Source: Thermoflexia bacterium (GTDB lineage: Bacteria > Chloroflexota > Anaerolineae > B4-G1). From it: a DNA stretch of 45,756 nucleotides. Of this stretch, positions 26,654 to 36,500 are shown piece by piece; the stretch's first letter is position 1; each line of letters opens with the position of its first letter. A model generated the notes under the pieces. It was not told the origin of the DNA and searched no databases. It saw only the letters and a program-made list of their open reading frames with translations. The translations under genes and the position numbers were made by a program. Where the stretch lies: positions 1 to 45,756 of the forward strand of contig DUEK01000018.1 of the NCBI GenBank assembly GCA_011192155.1. The letters are read 5' to 3'.

Positions 26654-27752
26654 CGGCCAACTCGCTCAACGCATCATCGTAGCGCGGCCCCATTTCCGCC
26701 CAATCAAAACAGGCGACGGCGGAATGGAGTTCGACGGCCAGCGCGCGAGCCTGGCTTGGATGAGCCAGCGACCAACGCAGACGAGCCAGCAGCCCCTCGA
26801 AATCCTCGTACAGACAGACCTCGTGGTACTGCGGCGGAACAAGCTCTGGATAAGTCAGGCGCTGGGGCAGCACAGGGAAGCAGCCGCAGTAGACGGCCTC
26901 GACGATGGCGACGCCAAAAAACTCGTGGATCGCCGTGCTGACCACCACGTCGGCTCGGTGCAGGAGCGGCCCGTATTGCGCTTGGCCGGCCTGGCCAAAG
27001 TGGCTCACTCGCGCCCCCAATCGCTCCCGCGCCGCCTCGAATTCGGGCGCGGTCTGCCGGTAGCTCTGGCCCGCCAGCGCGACTCGGAAATCTATCCCCT
27101 CCTCGGCCAGCCGGTACAGCGCGCGAAAGAACGTCTCCGGCGCTTTGTCATACTCCCAGCGTTGGTTCCACAAGATCAGCGGCGGCTTGGTGATTGGAAA
27201 TTGCTCATTGGCCATTGATAATTGGTCAAAGCGGCGCAGGTCGCAGCCCACCGGCAGCACTGTTGACTTGTCCCGCACCTCCGCGATGCGGTGGACGTGT
27301 GTGTGATCGGGGAAATGCTTGAGCAAGCGGGGTAGTTCATCGAACCAATCCACCAAGTGGAAGCGCGAGTTGAAGAAAACCCTATCGGCGGCCAGCATCG
27401 AGAGCCAGTTGATCATGCCATAGGTCAGGTCGCGCTTCTCATCGGGAGGGAAAGGATAAGTCAACTGGTTCTCGTGGCAATAGAGCGCGGCGGGGACATT
27501 GGCGAACAAGTCGCGCGTCAGGCCCAGGAAGGCGGGCAGGTTGAACATATCGGAGGCCAGGATCAGGTCGGGCGGGGAGTCGAGGGCGCGGGACTGCTCG
27601 GCCAGCGTGAGCGCGCCGCCCTGCATGCGCCACTTCCAAAAGCGGGCGGGCAAAGTCAGCAGCGTAACGTCGTGGCGACTGTGGGCCGCGTACCCCTCGG
27701 CCCAGGCCCGGTGGCTGCCGCCGCAGTAGGGTTCGAGCAGCAGGATTTTCAT
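26643..27752 (-). CDS. DUF3524-type glycosyltransferase (tRNA-queuosine mannosyltransferase-like)
   Basis: A 369-residue GT-B fold glycosyltransferase. The N-terminus KILLLEPYCGGSHRAWAEGY, then LLTLPARFWKWRMQG and YCHENQLTYP, matches the DUF3524 family whose animal member GTDC1 (QTMAN) mannosylates queuosine in tRNA-Asp. The GT4-type second half has ILWNQRWEYDKAPETFFRAL and ADVVVSTAIHEFFGVAIVEAVYCGCFPVLP. By family, tRNA is the likely acceptor, but a bacterial homologue could use another acceptor. No queuosine biosynthesis genes lie in the window. It is transcribed toward the FemAB genes. Confidence 0.85.
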   Translation of the reverse strand: MKILLLEPYCGGSHRAWAEGYAAHSRHDVTLLTLPARFWKWRMQGGALTLAEQSRALDSPPDLILASDMFNLPAFLGLTRDLFANVPAALYCHENQLTYPFPPDEKRDLTYGMINWLSMLAADRVFFNSRFHLVDWFDELPRLLKHFPDHTHVHRIAEVRDKSTVLPVGCDLRRFDQLSMANEQFPITKPPLILWNQRWEYDKAPETFFRALYRLAEEGIDFRVALAGQSYRQTAPEFEAARERLGARVSHFGQAGQAQYGPLLHRADVVVSTAIHEFFGVAIVEAVYCGCFPVLPQRLTYPELVPPQYHEVCLYEDFEGLLARLRWSLAHPSQARALAVELHSAVACFDWAEMGPRYDDALSELAATG

Positions 27753-27776
27753 CTACCGAGAACGGCAGTCTCACCT

Positions 27777-28229
27777 CTACGTGGGTGACAAAGCCAGAAA
27801 ATCATCGGGGGTTGCCACCGCTATGGACGTCCGTCCCTCGAAATGCTTCTTGTTCCAGGTGATGAAATGGGACATCTCGTACTCTTCAGCAATAGATAGG
27901 ATGACAGCATCCACAAAAGTCATCTTTTTGACGAATAATCTGTACATCTCGTCAAGGATACTGTCAAAGTATTGCTCGGCTGGGCGCTCCAAATTTTTGG
28001 GAAAGACAACTTGAACATTGTACAGTTGATCAAAGTGGTAAAACCAGCGTGCCAGCTCTACCTCCGAAAGATTGAAAGAGGCCAAACCGCAAATCTCTAG
28101 CAGGCCATAGATACTGATACCTGCATCCAACGTTGGCAACTTTTCCACCAGTTGCCTGTTGACACTGTAGTGAACATCCCGCTTGAAGAAACGATCAATG
28201 ATAAAGATATTGCTGTCGAGCAAAATCAT
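27777..28229 (-). CDS. PIN-domain ribonuclease toxin (VapC-like)
   Basis: A PIN-domain protein of about 150 residues, starting MILLDSNIFIID at 28229. The ORF track start at 28277 adds 16 residues with no family match. The metal-binding acids of PIN nucleases are visible: D5, E45 in YGLLEICG and D107 in FVDAVILS. The fourth position, usually Asp in TxD, is N126 in TWNKKHF, which some active VapC proteins also show. VapC toxins cut tRNA or rRNA when free of antitoxin. It overlaps the antitoxin gene by 35 bp. Confidence 0.82.
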   Translation of the reverse strand: MILLDSNIFIIDRFFKRDVHYSVNRQLVEKLPTLDAGISIYGLLEICGLASFNLSEVELARWFYHFDQLYNVQVVFPKNLERPAEQYFDSILDEMYRLFVKKMTFVDAVILSIAEEYEMSHFITWNKKHFEGRTSIAVATPDDFLALSPT

Positions 28230-28575
28230 AGCGACCCTCGCCCCGCATGAAAGCCTCTGCCTCTCGCCAATTGGCAAAGGCCATTCCTTCAGCTACTTTT
28301 TCCGCAAGTTCATCCATCGCCGGGGCAACCTGCTCCCGGGGGAGATTGCCGAGGGACGGATATCGTTGACCCAATCGCTCCTTGAATCCCTGATACAATC
28401 TTTGCGACCGCGCCAGTGCTTGGGGGATGTCCTGGGATGGCTCAGCGCATTGCTCCTCGGCGATGTAGCGCAGCACGGCTGTAATGATTATGCTTTCGAC
28501 CTCTCTGTCCTTTTGGATGGCGATATCTTGAACTTGCTCTCGAACATCATCTGGTAAAGTGATTGCGAGCCTCAT
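28195..28575 (-). CDS. Ribbon-helix-helix antitoxin-like protein
   Basis: A 126-residue protein whose first ~45 residues (MRLAITLPDDVREQVQDIA, VESIIITAVLRYI) have the RHH/CopG pattern: a short beta strand, then two helices, with the IT.LP segment of DNA-binding antitoxins. The longer C-terminal tail is helical and probably wraps the toxin. The start codon overlaps the amt stop by 4 bp (ATGA) with AGGAGG upstream inside amt, so amt, antitoxin and toxin appear translationally coupled. Confidence 0.75.
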   Translation of the reverse strand: MRLAITLPDDVREQVQDIAIQKDREVESIIITAVLRYIAEEQCAEPSQDIPQALARSQRLYQGFKERLGQRYPSLGNLPREQVAPAMDELAEKVAEGMAFANWREAEAFMRGEGRYDFARQQYLYH

Positions 28576-29984
28576 CCCACTTCCTCCTGATTGGAAACTT
28601 TGTCTTGCTCAATTGTACCATATTCCTGCGGCTCGACCAAGTCATTCGAAGGATTTGCCTCCGCTTCTTTGCTGTATTGTGCTTGTTGCTCTAATCTCTC
28701 TCGTCGCCGAGAGGGCGCACTCAACCCCAAAAAGACCAGCCATCCGACCATAAAGGCCACTGCCCCGATAGCCCCAGCGCCAGCCAGTTGGGCGATCAGT
28801 TGGCCGGGGCCGTCGCCCGCGCTGAATTTCTCCGCCGGGAAAAAACCGGTCACGCCCTGCCCGGCCACGGTGTGGTACTCTTGCAATCCTACACCGTTCC
28901 ACCCCTGTCCCCACAGCCCATCGGCGCATACCGCCGCCGCCAGCAGCCCCAACAACCCGGCCGTGACGCCCAGCGCCACCGTCGCCGTCCCGTCGGGCAA
29001 GCGCAGCACTCGCTCCACCAGATAGACGCCCAATGGCAGTAGCAGCCCGGCCAGCGCGCCGATCAGCAACGCGGCCCACGGCGGCGTGAACGGCGCGCCC
29101 GCCGAGATGGCGATAAAGCCGGCCGCCATGCCGCGCGCCGACATCAGCGCGTCGGCGCGGCCCACCGTGAGCCAGCAATAGGTCTGCGAGGCCAGGATCG
29201 CGCCCGCGCCGGCCAGCAGCCCGTTGACGGCGATACGCTCCAGGCTCAACTCGGCCCCTAGCGCGTGAAAGGGCGTGCTCAACGACCAGCCCAACCAGCC
29301 CAGTCCGAAAAGCAGCGCGCCCAGGTTCGCCAGCAGGGGGAAGTGGGCGGGCGGCATCTCGTCCGGTTCGCCCGGTTCGCCCGGCGGCAATCGCTGACCC
29401 AATCCCACCAGCGCTCCCATCGCGGCCAGCCCGCCCAAGAGATAGACCACGCCAGAGCCAGCGTGATCCACGAATCCGTGTCCCACCTCGGCCGTGGCGC
29501 CCAGGTCGGCCAGCCAGCCTCCGCCCCAGGCCCAGCAGGCCGCCAGTGGGAAGAGCGCCGTCGCCACAACCAGCCCGCCCAGCGCGACCTGCCAGCCGCT
29601 CGCGCGCCCGCTCGCGCTGAGCGTCACCAGCAGTACGGCCGTCGCCGCCAGCGGCAGGTAGTTGACAAACAGCCCCAGCGCCTCGGACGTGGCAGCGGGG
29701 CCGGTCAAGAAGAAACCCTTCAGGCCGATCAAGCCCCATCCAGAGACGCCGTGCAGGTCGTCCAGTCCTTGCAGCCCCGGCAGATCGCTCATATATTTAG
29801 CGCCGCCCAGGTGAAAGGCGAATCCCACCGCAAAGTACCCCAGCGCCGCCAGCGCCAGCGCCAACGCGCCCACCGTCGTCGCGCGGCGCGCCCTTTGCGG
29901 TTCCATCCCGCCCCAGGCCAGCAGGAACAGGCCCACCGGAATCAAATAGCCTAATAACGCAGGAAGCCAAGTTTCGAATGTCAT
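28572..29984 (-). CDS. Amt/Mep-like membrane protein lacking the twin-histidine motif
   Basis: A 470-residue polytopic membrane protein with about eleven hydrophobic segments and the Amt/MEP/Rh layout. VDHAGSGVVYLLGGLAAMGALVG aligns with the Amt segment around E. coli AmtB D160-H168: the Asp is kept but H168 is Tyr. The second pore histidine (H318, in VFGVHGVAGIWGAL) aligns with TVALGVTAGLLGLL, so it is also lost. GFIAISAGAPFTPPWAALLIG is typical Amt. These changes mean it may not conduct ammonium as AmtB does. GGAG lies six bases before the ATG. No GlnK neighbour is present. An antitoxin gene overlaps its stop. Confidence 0.78.
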   Translation of the reverse strand: MTFETWLPALLGYLIPVGLFLLAWGGMEPQRARRATTVGALALALAALGYFAVGFAFHLGGAKYMSDLPGLQGLDDLHGVSGWGLIGLKGFFLTGPAATSEALGLFVNYLPLAATAVLLVTLSASGRASGWQVALGGLVVATALFPLAACWAWGGGWLADLGATAEVGHGFVDHAGSGVVYLLGGLAAMGALVGLGQRLPPGEPGEPDEMPPAHFPLLANLGALLFGLGWLGWSLSTPFHALGAELSLERIAVNGLLAGAGAILASQTYCWLTVGRADALMSARGMAAGFIAISAGAPFTPPWAALLIGALAGLLLPLGVYLVERVLRLPDGTATVALGVTAGLLGLLAAAVCADGLWGQGWNGVGLQEYHTVAGQGVTGFFPAEKFSAGDGPGQLIAQLAGAGAIGAVAFMVGWLVFLGLSAPSRRRERLEQQAQYSKEAEANPSNDLVEPQEYGTIEQDKVSNQEEVG

Positions 29985-30036
29985 AATCGCTCCATTTCTT
30001 GTGGTGATTCAAGATGTATGATAGTGGGAAGAAAAG

Positions 30037-30066
30037 CCTTGCGAAGGTTATGTAGCCTTCGCAAGG
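30037..30066 (-). repeat. Perfect 11-bp inverted repeat
   Basis: ccttgcgaagg (30037-30047) and ccttcgcaagg (30056-30066) pair perfectly around an 8-nt loop. It lies upstream of amt. There is no T-tract, so a terminator is unlikely. Confidence 0.6.
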
Positions 30067-30133
30067 TTGCCGCTAAGCCTATATTTCGCACCCTGACGCA
30101 GCCTATTTGTATCTTTTTCAAAAAGTTGGGGAA

Positions 30134-30166
30134 AGAAACCAGGTTTTTCTGAAAAACCTGGTTTCT
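30134..30166. repeat. Near-perfect 33-bp palindrome
   Basis: agaaaccaggtttttc (30134-30149) and gaaaaacctggtttct (30151-30166) are exact complements around a single base. The sequence resembles a short interspersed repeat family (gaaacc..ggtttc) and was probably spread by transposition or copying rather than being a regulatory site. Confidence 0.65.
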
Positions 30167-30281
30167 CACTGACTCAGACGGCGAATCTGCCCAAATTGGG
30201 TTCGGGAGAACAAAGTGGCAAGCTCCAAGTCAAGTTGTCCAGAGGTGCGGAAAATAGGCTAAGAAACAGCTTTTTGAAAAG

Positions 30282-30304
30282 ACCCAACCCCCCGGCCTTT
30301 GGGT
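30282..30304 (-). terminator. Candidate terminator of the giant surface protein gene
   Basis: On the minus strand acccaa (30304-30299) pairs with ttgggt (30287-30282), followed by cttttc. The stem is short and the loop G-rich, so this is only a moderate candidate. It lies about 250 bp after the giant gene's stop. Confidence 0.35.
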
Positions 30305-30358
30305 TGTTTCTTGTAAAATGAAGAACGCCGCAGGGGTTTTGGGCGCTAACTATGAAAT

Positions 30359-30535
30359 GACTCTATTGAAAAAACTAGGAATTTCACCACAGAGACACAG
30401 AGAGCACAGAGATTTTAAACTTGACCTTGAAAAATTAACTTTTTGACGTGTAAAATGAATTTTTTAAACCCAATATCAAATTTTCTCCGTGTCCTCTGTG
30501 CCTCTGTGGTTAGATGACCTTTTTTCAGAAGAGTC
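30359..30535. mobile_element. MITE-like element with 7-bp target duplication (177 bp)
   Basis: The ends gactctattgaaaaaa and ttttttcagaagagtc are inverted repeats with two mismatches, and a second inner pair, caccacagagacacagagagcacagag against ctccgtgtcctctgtgcctctgtgg, continues them. Both sides carry the direct repeat atgaaat (30352-30358 and 30536-30542), consistent with a target-site duplication. No ORF is inside. The right end lies 12 bp beyond the giant gene's stop codon. Confidence 0.75.
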
Positions 30536-30553
30536 ATGAAATGATACTCCAGT

Positions 30554-33500
30554 TCAGTGATAGCTCCGCAACACCAGCGGCAGATAGATATTGTATGGGT
30601 TAACGGTAATGATCTCCGTGTCGTGAGCGGAGCCGCCGCAGTTAGTTGCAGTGAACGTCACAGTATAGTCCGCGTCATCATCATAAAGGTGTGATGCAAC
30701 AGAGATAGTCTGACCCACACCGGTTTGCTCCACTTGAGCGCCATCGCCAAAGTCCCAGATGTAGTCTATGGGAGTGGTGCAGTTGGTCGCCACCGTGCCG
30801 GTAAAAGTAACTGTCTGTCCGATCCGCGGCGTGGTGGGAGTATAGTCTATGGAGATATTGGAGATCGGTACACAGTCAATGTTCGTCGTATCCACCGCGT
30901 AGGTCTCGGTCACTCCTTCCCAAGTAGCAGTGATGGTCGCCGCCGCGTTGCCAGAATCGGCAAGCGACTGCACCGTCAAGGTGACGAGCTTCCCGGCAGC
31001 CGCGCCGACATCTAGACTGATGACCTGGGTCGGCTGTAGCGTGTATGCCCAGCCGGCGGGCGGGTCGCTCACCGTCAGGGTAACTGCCGGCGCTACGACA
31101 GTCCCCCAGTTGATCAAGGTATGGGTATAGACCACCTGAGCGCCAGGCAGAATGAACTCTTGAGCAGCCGGCGGTTCCAGTTCTAGCTCTCTCCGTAGAG
31201 GCACCGTAGAAGTAACCGGCCCGCCGGCATCTCCCACACCCTGGGCGCAGGTGACGGCAAAAGTCTGGTTGATGATGACCGTGCTGGAATAAGCGCCGCT
31301 ATCCACCAGCACGGTAAAGATGACCGGCGTTTGCTCTCCGGCTGGCAGCAATGGCAGCGTCCAGGTGATCGTATCGTTCCCGCTGTTGAAACCACAGTCG
31401 CCGCCGCCGCAAGAGTGATACGTCGTGCTCAGCGGCAGCGTATCGCTGATGAGCAGGTCGGTGGCGTCACCCAGCCCAGAGTTGGAGATGGTGAGCGTGT
31501 AGGTCAACAACTGGGCGGTGAGCGGTTCCTCCGGGTCGAGCGTCTTGGTGATGCTCAACGAGGGCATACGCACGGTGGTCGTGACCAGGTCGCCGTTGTC
31601 CGCCTTGTCTGGCTCAGACGTCGCGGTGCTGATAGCGGCGCTATTGGTCAGCACACTCCCCTCCTGGGCCGTACCGGCGACGACGGCCGTGACCAAGACC
31701 TGCCCGCTGGCGTTCCGGCTCACCGGGTCATTCAACGTCCAGGTGATGGTCTGCCCCACGCGCTCCGCCGTCGCGCCGGCCGATGTGGACGAGACGACGT
31801 TGGTCAGCGAGAGCGGCAGCGTGTCGGTGATCCGCACATCCACGGCTCGCACCTTGCCGGTGTTGGTATAGGTCAGGGTGTAAACGATGGACTGGTTGGG
31901 CGAGCGCACCGCCGGCCCGCTCTTTTCGAACGTCAGGTCGGGGTAACCGGTCGTGACCATAGCTTGAGCAGTGTCTGTGTAGAACCTCTGCTCGGCCACC
32001 GCGCCGGATTGTGAATCGCCCAGCACGCCGGCCCGGTTGGTCAGCGTCTCGTTCGCCCCGACGGTCTCTTCGACCAGGGCTATCACTGTGTAGACCTGTT
32101 GCTGGCCCGCCCCCAAGCTGCTCAACGTCCACGTTATCGCCGCTCCAGCTTGGGCGTCTGGAACAGGCAGGGCGCTCTGAAAACTCAACCCGGCCGGCAG
32201 TGTGTCCGTCACCACTGCGTCGTACAAGGGGCTTGAGCCGGTATTAGAGACGGTCAGCGTGACAGTTACCTCGTCCCCAGAACCCAGGTCGGTACTGGGA
32301 GCCATCACCTTGACGATGTGCGCCTCCGGTTCGACCACGGTAGTGGTGATAAAGTCGCTGTTATTCCCCAGCGCCTGCTCCGTCGTCGCGAGCGCGGCGA
32401 TGCCCGCCGTGTTGAGCAATATGTCTCCGCGTTGAGCGATAGACATGACGGTACCCGTGATCCAAACCTGACCGCTCACGCTCCGGCTCACCGGCGCCGT
32501 CAGCGTCCAGGTGATGGTCTGGCCTACGCGCTCCACCGTCGCGCCGGCAGACGTGGCGGAGATGATGTTGGTCAGCGAGAGCGGCAGCGTGTCTGTGATC
32601 TGCACGCCCTCGGCCCGCACCACGCCAGCGTTGGTATAGACGAGGGTGTAAAAGATGGTTCGGCCGGGCACGCTCGTCGCCGGCCCGCTCTTGCTGATGA
32701 CCAAGTCTGGGTAGCCCGTCCTGGGTGTGGCCTGGATGGTGTCCTCATAGATTCGCTCCTCGCTCGCCACACCGGGCATAGAACTACCCTGCCCTTGAGC
32801 AGTAGCGATGAGAGGAACATTTGCCCCGACGTCGCTGTTCACGCGGGCGGTCAAGGCCACGGCGCTCGAGTCGCCCGCGGCTATGCCGCCGAACGTGTGA
32901 GTGAACACCGAACCGCCCGTGTCGCTCACCACCCAGCCGCTGCCCAGCGTGTCGGTGATTATCACGTCGTAGAGCGTGGCGTTGCCAGAATTGGTGGCGG
33001 TGATGGCGACGATGACCAGATCGCCCATGCCTAGATTCAGAGCCGGGGACGTCGTGTGCGCCAGCGTCAGGCCAGGCTCGATCAGAGCGAACGTCTGGTG
33101 GGCGCTGGTGAGACGAGCCGGGCCGCTGAGAGAGCCTTCGGTGTAAGAGACGGTGACGGTGTTGGTGAGGGTGTCGCCGTCGCCGTTGTCGGCACGGTCG
33201 AGCACGCGAGCATTGAACGTAAGGGTGGCGACCGCAGGCGCGCCGCAGGTGGCCGTCACCGAGTTCAGCGTCCAGGTGATAGCGCCGCCGTCGGCTGAGA
33301 TCTCTTCCGTTTGAGTAGTAGCGCCGGTGATGGAGAGGCTGCCCGGCGCGTAGGCCAGCGCGGGATCGGTGGAGAGGGCGCCGCCGCTTTCGACCAGGCG
33401 CGGCAGTTGATCCACCACCACGGGGTCATAAGCCTTGTGACCGCCGGGGACGGTATAGACGAGGGTATAGGTGACGAGTTCGCCGATGGTCGCCTGGCCG

Positions 33501-36500
33501 GCCGGCGAGATGCTGTTCTCCCCGGCCTTGCTGATGGCAGCCGGTATGGTGCGCACTGTCGCCGTGAGCGGGTTGCCGGAAAAAACGGAGACGGGGTCGC
33601 TGATGGCAACGGTAAAGGTAATGACGGCCCCGTCGGCCAGGTAGGGGTTGACGTTCACGGTGTAGGTGATATAGACGCTGCTCTGAGCGGCCAGGTCGCC
33701 GTTCCAGGTGATGGCGGGCGGCGAGCCGCTGTATGCGCCGCCGCCGGCCGTGTAGGTAAGGGAGCCGGTGTTGTAGGCGACCTCGGCTGGCAGTGTGTCG
33801 GTCAACACGACGCCGGAGATGGCGCTATCGGCGACGTTGACGAGCATCAGGGTATGGGTCATAGTCTGGCAGGGCGCGAGTTCGGCGGCTGAGGCCCACC
33901 TATCCACGCGCAGGTTGTACTGGTCAGCGCCAATGTCGGGCGGTGAGGCCCGGTTCTCACCGTCAATGTCCGCGCTCACCCCGGCGTCAGCGCCCGCTCC
34001 GAGAGCGGCGGAACTGCCCGTGATGTGATAATCCATCCCCGCCTGGTCGCGATAGTTGGGCGAGCCGGTCACGTCGTTGCTATTGACGATGCTGCCAGAG
34101 GAAGCATTATAATCGGTCCCATTGCCATTCAGCAGGGTGTGGTCGGCGGCGACTGAGGCGCCGGCGTGCGAGGTGGTGATACCGACCGTGTGGCCGCTCA
34201 GGATGGTGTTGGTCAGGGCCAGCGTAAAGTTGCCCACCCGCGCGCCCTCGTCGCCGTTGTCGGCGATGGTGTTGTGGAGCAGCAGGCCGCTGCCAGAGCC
34301 ATCGAACAGCAGGCCGTCGCCGCCCGCGCTGGCGCGGTTAGCGCCGATGATGTTGTTGGTCATAGTGATACGGGCAGTGTTGGTGATGGCGCCGCCGCCG
34401 CCGAGGTCGGCCTGGTTATCCAGGATGACGTTGCGTTCCATCAGCACGGGGGAGTTGAGAGCATACAGACCGCCGCCCTGGAAAGTGGCCGTGTTGGTAT
34501 AGATGCGATTGTCGCGGAGTGTGAGGTTGGCGTTCGCGGCATAGACGCCGCTGCCGCTGATAGCGGTGTTGCTATACACCTGGCTCTGGGATAGTGTGAG
34601 CGCGCCGCTTCCGGCATAGACACCGCCGCCGTTGCCGGTGCCACTCACCGAGTTGTTGTACACCCGGCTGTTGACCAGCGTGACGGTCGCCCCGCCGTTG
34701 GCGTAGAGGCCGCCGCCGTCGCCGTTGACAAAGCCGTTGCGCAGGTGGAAGCCGTCAATCGTCACGCTGACCGCGCCGGTGACGACCACTACTCGCCGGG
34801 CGTCCTGACCACTCAGGCGAGTGGGATTCGCCTCGGGAGCGCTGGCGTTCCAGTCGGAGGCGGCATAGCCGCCGGTCAGTGTGAGGTTCTTGCTCACGCC
34901 GACCACTTCTGAGCCGGAGCCGGTATAGTCGCCGCCGGCTACCTTGACCGTATCGCCCGCTTGCGCCTGATCCACCGCCCATTGTACCGTCGCGCACGGC
35001 TTCCAGCTTGCCAGGCAGTTGTTGCCGGCGCCGTCCGAGTCAACCCCGCTCGCCGCGTCCACGTAGCGCGGGCCGCTCGCTGTGTTGATCGTCGTCGCCG
35101 TCTGGTTGGTGTTGTGGACGTCGCCCTCTATCAGAACCTGGGCATCGTTGAGTATCTGCGCGCCGGGCGCCAGCCAGGAAGTGATCTGGGCGGTGTAGGT
35201 GATATAGATCGGGTACGCGGCGGGCGCGTCGCCGCTCCAGGTGATGGCCCGCTGGGATGGCAGATAGCCGCAGCTCCCAACGTCACATTCCACCGCGCCG
35301 ACGTGAGTCAGGTAAGCGTCGAGCGTATCAGTGAGCACCAGCCCGCTCTCCCCGCCTTGCAGCATAAGTGTGTAAGTGATGATCTGATCAGGGTCGGCGC
35401 TGACCGGAGCGGACTTGACGATGACCAGCGCGAACTCGTCGGCGCCCAGGTCGGGGTGTTGCAGCAACGGGCGCGCGTCGCCGTCAATGTCCTCGCTCAA
35501 CCAGGTATCCAGCCCCTCGTCAATGACGCTCGAGCCCGGCTGGATGTGGTAATCTACTCCATCGGGGTTCTCAAAGCGCGGGTCAACGTCGAACAAGTCG
35601 GCGCTGCTGATGACGTTGCCCTGGTTGGCCGTGTTGCTGTACCAGAGCGTGTTGGAGAGGTAGGCGCTGCCCGCCACGACGTTGACGCCCACGCTGTGGC
35701 TGTAAAAGATGGTGTTGGTAAAGTGAGCCGTGTCGCTCACGATCGCGCCGGCGGCCGCGTTGCGGGCAAAGGTGTTGTGCAGCAGGGAACCGTCGCTGCC
35801 GCTCGCCGCCCGCACACCGGCCCCGCTGTTGTGGGCGACGACGCTGTTGATCAGCGTGTAGGAGCCGCCATTCACGTCCACGCCGTCGGTATTGTTATAA
35901 ATGTGGCATTGGCTGATGACGACCGTGGCCGCGTTCACGTCCACGCCGTCGGCGCCATTGATGATGTGCAAGCCGCCCAGCACGCCTGTAGCCGAGTTGG
36001 CGATGACCACGCCGGTGTTACCCTGAGCGTCCAGCGTCGTCGTGTTGGCGCTGGGATCATAGATCCAGGCAGGCAGAGTGGGCGTGTAGCCGCCCGTCAG
36101 CGTGAGGTCTTTGTCCAGGTAGGCCACCTGGCTCGTGCCGGTGTAGACGCCGGAGGCCACCTGCACCTCGTCGCCCGCCAACGCATGGTCAGCCGCGTAC
36201 TGGATCGTTAGGCACGGCATATCGGGCCGCATGCAGTTGTTCATTGTATCGTGGCCCGTCTCTGCCACGTAGCGCGCGCCGTGCGTGCCGGTGACGACCG
36301 TCGTCACCACAGAGCCGGGCACATAGTTGATCTCGGCGACGTTGGTGATGATCGTTCCGGCTATCAGCCAATCGGTGACCGTGGTGGTGACGGTGATGTA
36401 GGCTGTCGTGCTGCTATAGACCACGCCCTCCCACGAGACGGTGTGATCGCTATAGTTACTGCTGCCTGTGGGAGTGGAACTCAGTCCGGCGTAGTCAAGA

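Larger units (their letters stand above)
29985..30553. other. Intergenic region between amt and the giant surface protein gene
   Basis: This 569-bp gap has no credible gene; the two short minus-strand ORFs here match nothing. It is rich in inverted repeats: a hairpin at 30037-30066, a near-perfect palindrome at 30134-30166, a terminator candidate at 30282-30304 and a 177-bp MITE-like element at 30359-30535. Confidence 0.7.
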
